From: Chromobotia macracanthus
Taxonomy: Eukaryota > Chordata > Actinopteri > Cypriniformes > Botiidae
Assembly (NCBI GenBank): GCA_036877525.1
Contig: JAZGTH010000099.1
Coordinates: 1,078,501-1,142,500 of the forward strand
Length of the DNA: 64,000 nt
Reading direction: 5' to 3'
Position numbers and translations under genes: made by a program. The notes beneath the pieces were generated by a model that saw only the letters and a program-made list of their open reading frames with translations, had not been told where the DNA came from and did not search any database. The stretch's first letter is position 1. Each line of letters opens with the position of its first letter. This document shows, one piece after another, positions 22,461 to 33,016 of the stretch.

Positions 22461-23779
22461 CCACTCCCATTATATGAACCTTCAGAGATGGCAACATTTT
22501 GTAAAAGTAATTTGTGTTCAGCCAAAGAAAGGGTTTGTATATATCTGACATATGACATGAGGGTGAGCAAAAGATGAGACTGTTTATTTTTTGGGTAAAC
22601 ATTTCTTACAAACCTAGTACATCTTCAAACTCATCAATCTGATATTAACACTGTTTTGTAATATTAAACCCAAACCATCTACAACTACAATAAAAGACTA
22701 AATCTTCTTATCACTTAATTCCCTTTGGAAATTGTCAATTGAAGTATGTGGGCAGAAGAGGGAGATTGGTGTCCAACAAGTGAAAGTTGTTACTGTGACC
22801 CATAATGCATTGCAGGTGGTTAGCAAGCAGTTCAGGAAGCTCCGTGCAGATAAAGGCCGGGTGGAGACCCGCCTTGATCTCTACGATTAGATAATCCAGT
22901 TCATTACATCAATTAAGTCATCTTGGAGAAAACGGGAAAGTGAATTTAGGATGATCAGGGTAAAACGTAACATACATTAGGTTTACAGTACATGGTTCTC
23001 ACGAGCACAGACGTCTGCTGTATGCACAAACAAATGCAGTACATAGATCGCATATGTAGGGGATTAATTCACTACATTATATTTGTCTTATTTAATGCAT
23101 ATTTAAATGGAAACATTTCATTTAAAAAGGTAACCTGGTTTTTGAAGTAAGATTATATAAATATTTCACTATGAAAAAGCTGATTCACAGAACTGAACAG
23201 TCACTCATCATTATGTGGTTGGAAAGCCTACACTTGCATATCAGTCACTGTGTAAAGTCGTTCTTTGTGGTGTTTTTGAAGTCATACAGCCACAGGAAAA
23301 ATTTCAAAAAGGCCTTAAACAGAGAAAGTAAGGCTTAATTATCTAACAAATTCATATGCATTCACATACAATAACACATTCACTCACACTCAGATTTAAA
23401 CCTTGTTGAAATTCTCAGATTTAACCATATTTGAGAATTTTTAATAGATGGAGAGAAGAGAAAATGCATAAATCCACAATGTACAACAATATCAATTATT
23501 AGTGATATTTGCTAAAGGAAGCATCAGACTAACTTTGCTCATACTGTAGTTTGAACAAACATTTGAAGAAATGTAACATTAAGTATTAAAGTTTAGTGCG
23601 TAACACCATTAGTGTTTTGGACATGAATCATACTTTCAATCATGTATATTGTGAAGGGAGTGGTGCTGTTACTTTTATAAGCGATTGTATATGTTTAAAG
23701 AATCCTACTGGTCGATCTATTGGCTGGGCAAATTTATAAAACCAGAATATCATGGAGATTCAGTTCTTTTGACTTTGGC
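22461..23779. other. Non-coding DNA, nothing recognised
   Basis: No exon or repeat. GC-richer short stretch at 22800-22940 (CTCCGTGCAGATAAAGGCCGG), possibly conserved but not callable. Confidence 0.45.
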
Positions 23780-23860
23780 CAGTAAACAACCACCTAGGAA
23801 CCAACAACATGCTATAAGCCGCCCTTAGTACCCTAGCAACCAGCTAGCAACTACACAGGC
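23780..23860. repeat. Degenerate CTAGCAACCAC-type tandem repeat
   Basis: AACAACCACCTAGGAACC, CCCTAGCAACCAGC and TAGCAACTACACAGG occur in succession. Tandem arrays of CTAGCAACCAC are frequent in fish genomes. This is a short decayed example of about 4-5 units. Confidence 0.5.
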
Positions 23861-25442
23861 ATCATGGATAGGAATGAACACAGCAAATGAATGCAGAAGT
23901 GTTACAGATCACGATGTGCTGTATTCTGTCCTACTCAGTATTTTTAGTCAAGATAATCTGTAGTGCAGAATCCTCTTTTAAAAGTACTTAACAAAAATCC
24001 AGACAAATGCATTCATTTATTCTTAACAGCCCAAAAAGGAAAGGCTGAAATCCGCTCCGATTTAACATGAGAATAGTGATGAGCAGCGAGTACAGGTGGG
24101 GGGGTTAAAGGGATAGCACAGATCACACAATAAGGAATGATTAAGCTGCAACAAAGATGCATGTAAAGAATTTGAGAGGGAATGAGTGATTGGGATCTTG
24201 GGGACAGTCAAAACACAACAGTTTGTTTGTGTTTTGGGTGAAAGTGTTCGTGGTATCACAGGTATGTGTGGAATCAACATTCATAGTTTTGCTGATCAAA
24301 TGCATGTGTTTGCAGATGCCCTCTGGCTGATTGGAATGTGCCTGTCGCATTGCTTGCATCTGATTGAGGCCTGATGGCTAAATGAGGCGTGACGACGCAG
24401 GTGTCATCGCATTTTTGGGGTTGAGTGTGTGTTTGTGTGTGTACTTGTTGTATACTGGATACGTCAGTAGGTCAGCGGTGGAAAGCAGGAGAGATAGTTT
24501 GATTGTTCCAGTGCCACAGCAACCTGCCTGTCGGCCCGGCGACAGACAGTCCCGTGACATCACAGCGGCAAGCAGTGGGGGGACGAGGGGAGAAATGGCA
24601 CAGAGAGAAGAGATAAAACGGAATGATAAAAGAACGAGTGGGGAGGGAGAGAAAGCTGATAAGCAAAGAGAGAGTTGTGGAGAGGGGTAATTCATTGATG
24701 CGTTGAAATAGGAGACAGCAGGATGGACAGACTCTTCCATTCTTTCTATGGTATTATCAGAAAACATTTATTACTGACCACTTCCCCAAGCTCACCGACT
24801 GACCACAACCCAGGATCCTAATTCACCGCCAGATTAAAACAGCACAATATTAGCTTCTGTTTGTGAGAGATGGAACCCAAAGAACATTAGAGGTTTTTTG
24901 AAGCAGGCCAGAGAGAAAACAGTGTGTTGCTGGGAAAAAAATGCAGAGTTGGTCCTGAGTGTAGCGCATTTGCTAAAGCGTTATCAGGATCTGACATGCA
25001 ACAGATCTCGGAGCATCTGAGACGTCCATATCAGCCTCTACAGCTCATGCTGCGGCCTGCACCATCAATCACTTAATACCATAAATACAGCTAACAAAAC
25101 TAACTAAGCTAACATTGTCACTCTGGTAACACAAAACAGTACGAACAGATATATTCATATATATATGTTTTTAATCAGTTTCTTATTCATTTGCTATGGA
25201 CTCCCCTATACAGCTATAGAAGATTGCACTACTGAAGTTCTACTGTAGTCCACCTTCAGAAATGTGAAAAGGGTCTATATACTTGCCTTACAAAAAGTTA
25301 CCATAGTAGCCATACCATAAATGTATATATATTAAAAATATATATTGTATAATATATAATATTAAAAAAAGAAACAACAGGAGCTGAATTATGCGAGGCA
25401 TGTTCATTTATTATTGATGTGTGATGAACAGCCGGGTCTCCA
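23861..25442. other. Non-coding DNA with a purine-rich tract
   Basis: No gene recognised. Positions 24590-24690 are purine-rich (GAGAGAAGAGATAAAAC, GGGAGGGAGAGAAAGC). Around 24510-24580 is a small CpG-rich patch (GTCGGCCCGGCGACAGAC). TA-rich low complexity lies at 25318-25370. The 100-130 codon frames on opposite strands at 24380-24770 have no coding-like codon use. Confidence 0.45.
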
Positions 25443-25459
25443 GTGCACCATATAGAGTT

Positions 25460-25642
25460 TCACTCTCTCTCTGCTGCCTTTAAATATTCCTCCAGACTGA
25501 AAGCTTCAAAGTTTACTTCAATTACAGGCGTGATTAGATCTACACAAGCCTCCATTAGTGGATATTTAAGCTTCAGGTCCAGAAAGCCCTCAATACACAC
25601 TTGGTCAAACACAAGAATATACCATATTGATTTACTTCCCAA
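25460..25642 (-). other. Possible exon: coding-like minus-strand segment of unknown product
   Basis: Read on the minus strand, 60 codons run open and end at TGA (25460-25462), with translation ending in EEYLKAAERE. Codon choice is fairly coding-like (GAG GGC TTT CTG GAC CTG AAG), and hydrophobic and charged residues alternate as in a helical protein. A possible acceptor is the TTCTTGTGTTTGACCAAG stretch at about 25602-25619. No protein family is recognised. The plus strand also holds homeodomain-like words (GGCGTGATTAGATC), so a conserved non-coding element is an equally good reading. Confidence 0.25.
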
Positions 25643-26072
25643 TAGTGTGTTTTTTCTGGGTTTTTTGTCTATTCAGGAATTATTCTGTCAGGGTTTCCCT
25701 CTGTGAGAAATGTAAACTGACTGCTTGTTTCTGATTGTTTGAGATTTCTGACTGTGTGCATCTGGTTGTCTTGTGGCACAATCAGTGACAAGGCTGTCGT
25801 ATGAAGTGTCATTTTCTCCCAGTAGAGCCTCCCAGTAAGTCTGACCAGTGACGACTGAAAGGAAATACTGTTAACAGGACATTTTACTGACATAATTTGA
25901 CATATTTGCAAAGAAATTGGATATTTAATGGGAGATATTAAATTAGATTAACATATAAACCTAATAAATGGAGGCAAATGTCATGGTTTGGGTGGCTATC
26001 ATAACTTTTATAAGCAAATTTTTATATTAGCAGTTTTTTTTTTTTCATGTATTTTTGTGCTTTGGATCAATA
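25643..26072. other. Non-coding DNA, nothing recognised
   Basis: AT-rich; a T-run of about 13 at 26033-26045. Confidence 0.5.
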
Positions 26073-26125
26073 GCAAATCAAAAGCAAGCAAATCAAAAGC
26101 AAGCAAATCAAATTGAAAGCAAAAC
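26073..26125. repeat. Short tandem repeat, about 15-bp unit
   Basis: AATCAAAAGCAAGCA is repeated about three times, the last copy altered to AATCAAATTGAAAGCA. Confidence 0.8.
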
Positions 26126-26149
26126 CTTTAGTCACAGTATTTTATCAGA

Positions 26150-26420
26150 TTATAATGGATGTGTTATCAGTGACCTTTTCTTTCGGAGCATTCTTGAGGT
26201 TTCGCGTTCTTTTTAATGAATCAGAGTTTTTGTATGGAGCAGAGTGATTAATCACATGGCATTTACAGCCCTGCTGATTGGTTCAGAAACATCTGTGCCC
26301 ATGATGCCCACATTTAAATCAAGCTCATCCAGAGAGTCACGTGGCTGCCAAGCAACTGCCATTGACATGAGTGGGTATGCTAACCAATCCAGGTTTAATA
26401 CTAATCCAATGCTAACATCC
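26150..26420. promoter_or_regulatory. Candidate regulatory DNA holding the shared 29-bp motif
   Basis: At 26236-26264 lies a motif with the core GTGATTAATCACATGGCATT, matching 26 of 29 bases of 19341-19369. Its first 12 bases, GTGATTAATCAC (26244-26255), form a perfect palindrome with two homeodomain-like ATTA/TAAT cores. The surroundings keep CpGs (TTTCGGAGC, GTTTCGCGTTC) and CCAAT words near 26392. No coding frame is recognised. It could be a duplicated enhancer core or fragments of one old transposon. Confidence 0.35.
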
Positions 26421-27418
26421 AGGTTAGCCTTAAAGCATGAAACATGAAATAAAACTCCAGTTTTGGTTTCATGGGGATATAGGAAAGTGCACAGAATAAG
26501 GTCGTACTAAAACGTCAGGCCCTGAAGAAAGCTAATCCAACAGGAGACAACAGGAATGAAATGGAGATGGTGAGAAAAGACGACGGAGAGTAAAAGAAGG
26601 GGAGATGGAGGAAGAGAGAGAGGGGGAACAAGATTAAAAAGGGAGGGAGAGAGGCAGAGGGCCACTGAAGCAGGAGAGGAGGGGAAGATATATGAGCGTC
26701 CTGAATGATTGTGACAAGCATAGACCATATCAGGCGCTGTTTGTTTGCACACCACCTCTCTCTCGCTCTATCCCCCCACATCACATTAAAGCAGCCTGTC
26801 TCACTCTCTCTGTCTCTCTCCCTCTACCCATCTCATCACCTGACACACAGCCAGATGTTATAGAGTGATAAGGGCCCCGGGCCCTTTCATCCACACCCGG
26901 TACCTCCACACATTTCTACAGCATAAATGTAGTCACACACACACACACACTCACGATCAACTGATTGAGTCCTTGAATCAGATGCATTATGATGCTTTCT
27001 GCCATTTATAAAACAGGATGAAAGATGTGACCAGTGCAGATAAGTTACTAAGTTACTGACTCTGCTGACTTGTGTGACAGTAACCCAGTTGTTTTCAAAA
27101 CAGAGAAGCATTTCCAGTAAACTACATTGCCCAACAATCGATGTGGAGTTACAAAGTGCTACAATGTGTTTTTGTCACAGTACAGATCAGCAAATTGAGA
27201 ATAAATTGTATAAAATGTCAGCTCTTACTATGAAACAATTATTTTAAACAAATACATTAAAAACAAATTACTGATTCATTTGTTAAATTATTATTTTTTG
27301 TAACAGTGTACACAACAGTATAATACTTATTACAAATACACTATTAAATTAATGTATTAGTTATAATAGGTACATAAATATGTATAATTAATAAATTATG
27401 TTAAATAAATAATATTCT
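26421..27418. other. Non-coding DNA with purine-rich and (CA)n tracts
   Basis: Purine-rich block at 26560-26695, CT-rich block at 26795-26830, and a (CA)n tract at about 26934-26951. No exon is recognised. The 82-89 codon minus-strand frames at 26507-26784 are products of the purine bias. Confidence 0.5.
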
Positions 27419-27635
27419 TTTTGGTAACATTTCAGTATTGGACCAATTCACATGTTGAACAAGTGGCTTATCAGCTTGCATATTGCCTGTTTATTAATAC
27501 TTATAAAGCACATTTTAATGCATTATTCTGCATGACCATATTGTAGATCCCTTAATCCTCCCCTGTTCCTATAGACACAACAACTGCCTTACTAAGTATC
27601 AATAAGCAGTAAATTGTGAGTTTATTGAGGCCCAC
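27419..27635. mobile_element. TIR-type non-autonomous DNA transposon fragment (GGTAACA end)
   Basis: The sequence begins TTTTGGTAACATTTCAGTATT, near the end of an abundant fish repeat (consensus starts TTTGGTAACACTTTAGTA). It follows that repeat in order: GGACCAATTCACATG, TTATTAATACTTATAAAGCA, CTGCATGACCATATTGTAGA, TACTAAGTATCAATAAGCAG, GAGTTTATTGAGGC. The far terminal repeat is missing, so the copy is truncated at about 27635. No transposase. Superfamily left open. Confidence 0.7.
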
Positions 27636-27764
27636 AAGAGAGCAGAAGAGGTAAAGAGAAGAATTGAGAGAGATATTGAGATGGCAAGAGCGTACGTGCT
27701 AAAGAATGACAGCAAAGACAGGACTGTTCCATCACACAAGCAAAGGCAGAAAGGGAAACAATAT

Positions 27765-27795
27765 AAATGGGTTCAACGTGAGCTTGAACCCATTT
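27765..27795. repeat. Perfect 12-bp hairpin
   Basis: AAATGGGTTCAA (27765-27776) pairs with TTGAACCCATTT (27784-27795) across the 7-nt loop CGTGAGC. Outside the perfect arms, ACAATAT and CACTGT pair only weakly. The size is below a usual pre-microRNA. Confidence 0.8.
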
Positions 27796-27839
27796 CACTG
27801 TCTCTTCAGTCATTTTTCTCTGTCATAATCGGTTTATCC

Positions 27840-28190
27840 CATAACCTCACATCATCATTAGTCTCTGATAATGACATTATTCAATAGGGAAGGAGAATTA
27901 TGCTGTCGCCGCGCTATCTGATGAGTTGTTTTTTCTGTTCGCGGCCATTTCCGCAAGTCTCTCATGCTACGCTTTCAGCCGATAGAGCTTGTTTGTGATA
28001 GCAATTACAGTTTAATGATGGCCATGTCCGTTGCTGTTATTGCTTGAAAATAACGTTATTGTATCACTTTTTCAGGCATTTGCAGAGAGTGGGTGTTTTC
28101 TGTAAATACTGCAGAATGAATTATCTGAAAAGAAGTGAACTGGATTAGTTTGGCCTCTCATTGTGATGTCATAATGCAAGTGTTTTGAGA
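27840..28190. promoter_or_regulatory. Strong candidate conserved non-coding element
   Basis: Dense homeodomain-like words: TCATCATTAGTC, GATAATGACATTATTC, AGCAATTACAG (about 28000) and TTTAATGATGGCC. A perfect palindrome AATAACGTTATT lies at 28049-28060. Unusually many retained CpGs sit among them (TGTCGCCGCGC, GTTCGCGGCC, TTTCCGC), although the region is otherwise AT-rich and shows no coding frame. Retained CpG with dense ATTA cores is the usual look of an old vertebrate enhancer. Confidence 0.42.
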
Positions 28191-28499
28191 TAAGTTAACA
28201 GCTTGTTGCTGTGACAGTAAAGCAGGGTTATTTGCATTATGTTAATGTTCAAGTCTAATTAATGTTAAGATTAATACACAGTTATGTTTGGAAACAGGAT
28301 TTTGTTTACATTGGCCACAGTGTGTGTGTTCCATAGTTGGGTAGACACTAAACATCTTTAGACCTGTTGTTTTAATAAACATCAAGATTTGGTTAAATGG
28401 TTAATTCCCTATTCAGATTGTAAATTTGACATCGCCACTTTGTAAAATACTTTTTATTATTGTGCTTTGAGGTTAAATTCAAGCTGAATAAGTTTGATC

Positions 28500-29350
28500 A
28501 AATCTATAACACTAGGGATGAGCAACAGTAACAGTGATGCTTGCCTCACCCAGCCCCAATAATAATAAAATAAAGAACGATTGCACACTTCTGTTTAAAC
28601 TTGCATCATTACATTGAGAGCAGCTTCCTCGCTAGATCCAGATTCAACTGAAAAGTGGATTATGAATTAGCCCCAATAGTTTTTAAGCACTGGTGATAAT
28701 CAGGCTCTTGGAGTCCAAACCATCTGGATCAAGCATGACAAACAGTACATTTGAGATTAAGACGCAGCATCTCATATAACATCAATGCTAATGGCCGAAA
28801 CTCCCAAACGCAGCGTACGCATGATTGTCTCAAAACAATGCGCATATGCTAAACCTTTAGAAGACATTTTGTTGCATCCCAATCAATCGACAAAGATGAT
28901 AACAAGCTTTAAACCTCTGTCGGAGGCCTCAGCTCTCCTCTATCGGCCAAAGTCATCAGTGAAATTTTCTACACAGACTTGGGGGGGGAGACACACGGAA
29001 CGGCACGGCGTGACAAATACGGCAGGCGGTGCGTCAAGAAGATAAGCTCTAAATAATGCCACTCTGACACGAGAGAGAGAGAATGGGCAGATGAGGCCAA
29101 GCAATGCCATTCTGACAACAGAGAGATGTTTCAGGCCCCGTTAAATGTATTAAAATGCTTAATGCAGGCATGCAGATGGAATCCGTGAGGGAGTTGGGGG
29201 CGTAGAGTGTTTTATCCCGTCTTCTGATGGCCTTTTTTGTTTTCATAAGCAATTAACTGCAGAGGGATTGCCAGAGGAGAATCAGAGTGACAGTGTGAAG
29301 GGAGCATACCTGTCAAAAGCCCTACAGAGAAAAGACAGCAGGAGAGAGAC
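28500..29350. promoter_or_regulatory. Candidate conserved non-coding cluster
   Basis: GC- and CpG-richer than its flanks: ACGCAGCGTACGCATG near 28808, CGGAACGGCACGGCGTG near 28996, GCAGGCGGTGCGTC near 29021. Factor-like sites include GACAAAGATGATAAC (TCF/GATA-like) near 28889. A 15-bp word AATGCCAYTCTGACA occurs at 29055-29069 and 29103-29117. The 86-codon plus frame at 28785-29045 is not recognised and has no splice context that convinces. Confidence 0.33.
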
Positions 29351-32182
29351 GCATCCACCCTGCACGTGTCCCATGAGCTCCTGCTAAAATAAAAGAAAGT
29401 GAGAAAAAAGATAGATAAATATGGACAAGATAAAAGGTGTTTATATGGATTATATTGGATATATTGGAGTATTGGATTAAACGCACAATTATCCACACAG
29501 AAATTCTGACAATAGGAAATGATATAAATGATATTATATAATATTTTCTGCAGAACTTTACTTTCATTTTAGGTTTTTGTGCATGCTTTACAATCAGACT
29601 GTCTTTATTATGGAAAAAGGTTTTTGAGTATATCATTCAATTGTATGTATAAATGTAGATTTGCCACATGTATACACTGGACAATAAAAAATCCTAAGAG
29701 TTTAATTTCTCAAAATGCCAAAGGAACAAAAGTGCTGAAAAGCTGAAGAGAAAAGTTTAATATTATGTAGGTCTACTCTGATTACTGATACGCACACACC
29801 CCCAAACCCCACATAAAGATTATAATCACGTTTTCAGCTAAGTCTACAATTAAAATGATGATTACTGGTATCTATGATTGTAGGTTTTCTAGATCTCCCT
29901 GTCTGTATCTCTCTCCCTCTCTCTCGTATTAACATGTGGATGATGGCAGGTGGGACACACTCTGACACTCTCTCTCTATGTCAGGGTTACTTTGTCCTTC
30001 TCTAGGTCACAATTAATTAACTCCTTTTAAACTTGACTCAAAGATCAGGAAAACATGATCTGAGGGACAGAGAGTGGAGAGGATCAGAAGCAAACAAGAT
30101 CCTATGTAGAGAGAGAAAAAAAACAAAGAAAATAAACAGAAATAAAGCCAAGTAATATATCTCCTGTGCCAATCTGTGAGGAGCTCTAATGCCAGAACAG
30201 GCCAACAACAAATACAAAACAGCCTTATCACTTCTTACCGCACAGATTAAACACGACCTTGTCCCATCATGTTCAGATACTGCAGTGCCACCACTAGCTA
30301 TGAGGAGTCTATGTGTGTGTTTGTGTGTGTGGCTTATTACAGCTGTCCCCAACTGTCCTGTGTCAGGGTGCTGCTAGGGTTTGAGGAAACAGCAGTATGA
30401 AAAGAGGGGCGAGGTAAAGAGAAGAGGGTGGAGAATGTGAGTAAATTTAACAGGAGTTTTAAAAGCAGAGGGGAAGAAAAATCTGTTTAAGAAAACCCCA
30501 CTGAAGCCACAATCTCTCTTCCCACCCGACCGTGTGCGTGTGTGATTTACCAACAAAGAAAAGCATACCAGTCCAGCCAGTCTCAGATACACACCCACAT
30601 CACACAACTTCACAGGACCTTCCCAACACACACAGAATCCTTATAGCCCACAAAACAAGGAACCGCCAGCGGGCACACACATACGGCACACTCCCACAAC
30701 ACCAAAATCATCCTTCACAATACAATCACAAACCTACAAAGTCACAAATACACAAACGCTCTCACACACACCACAGTGTTTACAAGCCCTGGCAGCATAA
30801 CAATACACAGTGTGAAAGCAGAAATGTGTACAAGAGATCTGGTACAAGAAAGAACTTGCTGTTGGGTTGCCCTAACACACAATGCGCTGTGAAAAATGAC
30901 GTGAACAGTGTGCAAACTGTGTGTAATAATAATCAATTGTTTTTTAATTGCTTACTTTTACTGAAAAACATAATACATTAATGTAGAACTCATATATACA
31001 CCTCTATATGCAGTTAAACTATAAAGTATAAACTATAAACTATTTTACAATGACTTTGGTGATTTATCCAATCAGATTTCAAAGTCTGAACTCTGTTTTA
31101 TAATGTTGTTTTGAATAACTGTTTTTAGTCATTTGTGTTTAACGGAAGCGCTATTTAATGTGAAGCTGTTTTTGTTGAATTTTCAGCAAAATTAACTATA
31201 TTACAGTATACATAGTTACAGTGATATAAAGTTTCTCACACACAATATACTGTAAGACAGTAGTTATACAGCATGCATGTTTGCTCGTAAATGTCTCTCT
31301 TGCATACAAAATCCACAACAGACTCGCAACACAACAATATACCCGAAGGTTTAAACACGAACATGGATTCATACAGTATTATTCTGTTCTTGATTTAAAA
31401 TGTGCATTATTTGTAATAATCTCTAACTGGTCTTGTGGATTACAGATGAGTGTATCACTAATACTCAATAATCCTCCCCCTCAATACACACGCTCTCTCT
31501 GAGACATCACTGTCTGCTGTGTGACCTCACATTTCCCTTTAGTCATCTTTGATGCTAAAGGCTTTCTTTCTCCATATTTCCACTTATTTTGTTGTTCTGA
31601 TGACCTAGTATCTTGAAACCCACTCTTCATAGTTTTTGTCTCACATCTTTCTCAGCTTCCTCGCCCTCCTGCTCTTGGTCTCAGATCGAGACATATCTTT
31701 CCCTCAATAACATACAACAAAACACAAGGGTCTGCTGATAAAAACACACAAACAGAGAGATAGCAGAGATTTATGAGTTCATCCGCTTCCATTGGCCCCA
31801 AGCTTAATCATTTCTTTTGTTTTCACTGCAGCTTTACACAAACACTGGCTTTTAGTTTTATGTGGGTTTTATTATTACAATTATAACAAAATGCATTTTT
31901 TTTCATTTAACAATGATTATCTTTACCTGTTCTGGCAAATGGTTGATGTAGGTTTGCCTATGCTGCTATTAACAAGATTGCAACACAGAGTAACACTCCT
32001 GTAAAAATCTTTTACTAAACCATCTGTTCTGTTTTGGGGGGAAACATAACAGACTAACAGACTAACAGAGCTTTAACTGTGTATAGCTGATGTTATTGCC
32101 TTCTTATGATTTAATGCTTCATTGTTTTCCTCACCTTCGCGTCGGCTAAATGCCTAAATGAAAATGTAACAAACTGAGAAAC
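29351..32182. other. Non-coding DNA, no gene recognised
   Basis: About 2.8 kb with CT- and GA-rich tracts (29899-29925, 30102-30125), scattered (CA)n around 30530-30790 and TA-rich DNA at 30985-31060. Open frames to 149 codons (30532-30981) are driven by ACACA-rich sequence. Confidence 0.5.
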
Positions 32183-32377
32183 CATATATCAGAGATCTCC
32201 AGTGAGGTCCACAGAGCTGCAGAGATTACCTCCAACACTAATGAATCACACCTGAAGCAGCAAATCAAGATCTCTGAGACTAACAGAAACATCCAGACGT
32301 GTTGAGTATAGCTGGAGCTAAACTCTACAGGTCTGTGGACTTCCAGGAACGTGAATTGGAGAACCCTTCCATATATC
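32183..32377. mobile_element. hAT-like MITE with intact 8-bp target duplication
   Basis: The element (32191-32369, about 179 bp) belongs to the same family as 18425-18589: CTCCAACACTAATGAATCAC, CACACCTGAAGCAG, AACATCCAG and GCTGGAGCTAAACTCTACAG appear in the family order. It is bounded by perfect 8-bp direct repeats CATATATC (32183-32190 and 32370-32377), the hallmark length of hAT insertions. The outer inverted repeats are worn (AGAGATCTCC versus GGAGAACCCTTC). The intact duplication supports hAT-type mobilisation of this family. Confidence 0.85.
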
Positions 32378-32666
32378 TAAAAGGAAGACTAACAGAATAT
32401 TAATCTCCAGTAACAAAGTATTTATTTTATTTCATGTTATATTTTGCCACCTTTATTAAAGCTGCATGTATCTTATGTAACTTTTGTTTTGGTTAAAATG
32501 AACAGAAATCCATTACTGAGCAAGTACATAAAACACCAGTCTTAAAAACCGTGTCCCTACATTACCCTGATTCACTAGAGTAAGTTTAAAATAAATGTAT
32601 CATTTAATAGTATATAGTTTAAATTTATAATTCCATCTTTTGGGTTAGATTTTGTGACAGGAAACA

Positions 32667-32668
<2 letters not shown>
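32378..32668. other. Non-coding DNA, nothing recognised
   Basis: AT-rich, no feature. Confidence 0.5.

Positions 32669-32762
<94 letters not shown>
32669..32762. repeat. (TA)43 microsatellite ending in (CA)n
   Basis: Uninterrupted TA dinucleotides from 32669 to about 32755, then ACACACA to 32762. This produces the Ile/Tyr repeat in the overlapping minus-strand frame, which is not a gene. Length is likely to be polymorphic. Confidence 0.97.
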
Positions 32763-32763
<1 letters not shown>

Positions 32764-33016
32764 ATAAAACATTATAAAATAAGAGGTAAACATACACAAA
32801 ACTGTATATTTATACATGCAAAGTAACTGCATGTTCACACAGGAAAAAACACTAGAAAGGTTTTCAAAGCAGCTTCACAAAATCCTGCATATAAATTGCA
32901 GAAACATCTGCAGAGTGGACTGCGAATGCGTACCACATATAAATGCACACAAACGTGTAAATTGTTCATGGCCAAATACCCATAATGCAGTGTGGTATCA
33001 GAGCTGTCGCATACGC

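Noticed and set aside
24378..24770. 129-codon minus and 102-codon plus frames
   Set aside because: They lie over purine-rich DNA; composition explains the openness.
30532..30981. 149-codon plus-strand frame rich in His/Thr/Asn
   Set aside because: Driven by ACACA-rich sequence with no domain or splice context.
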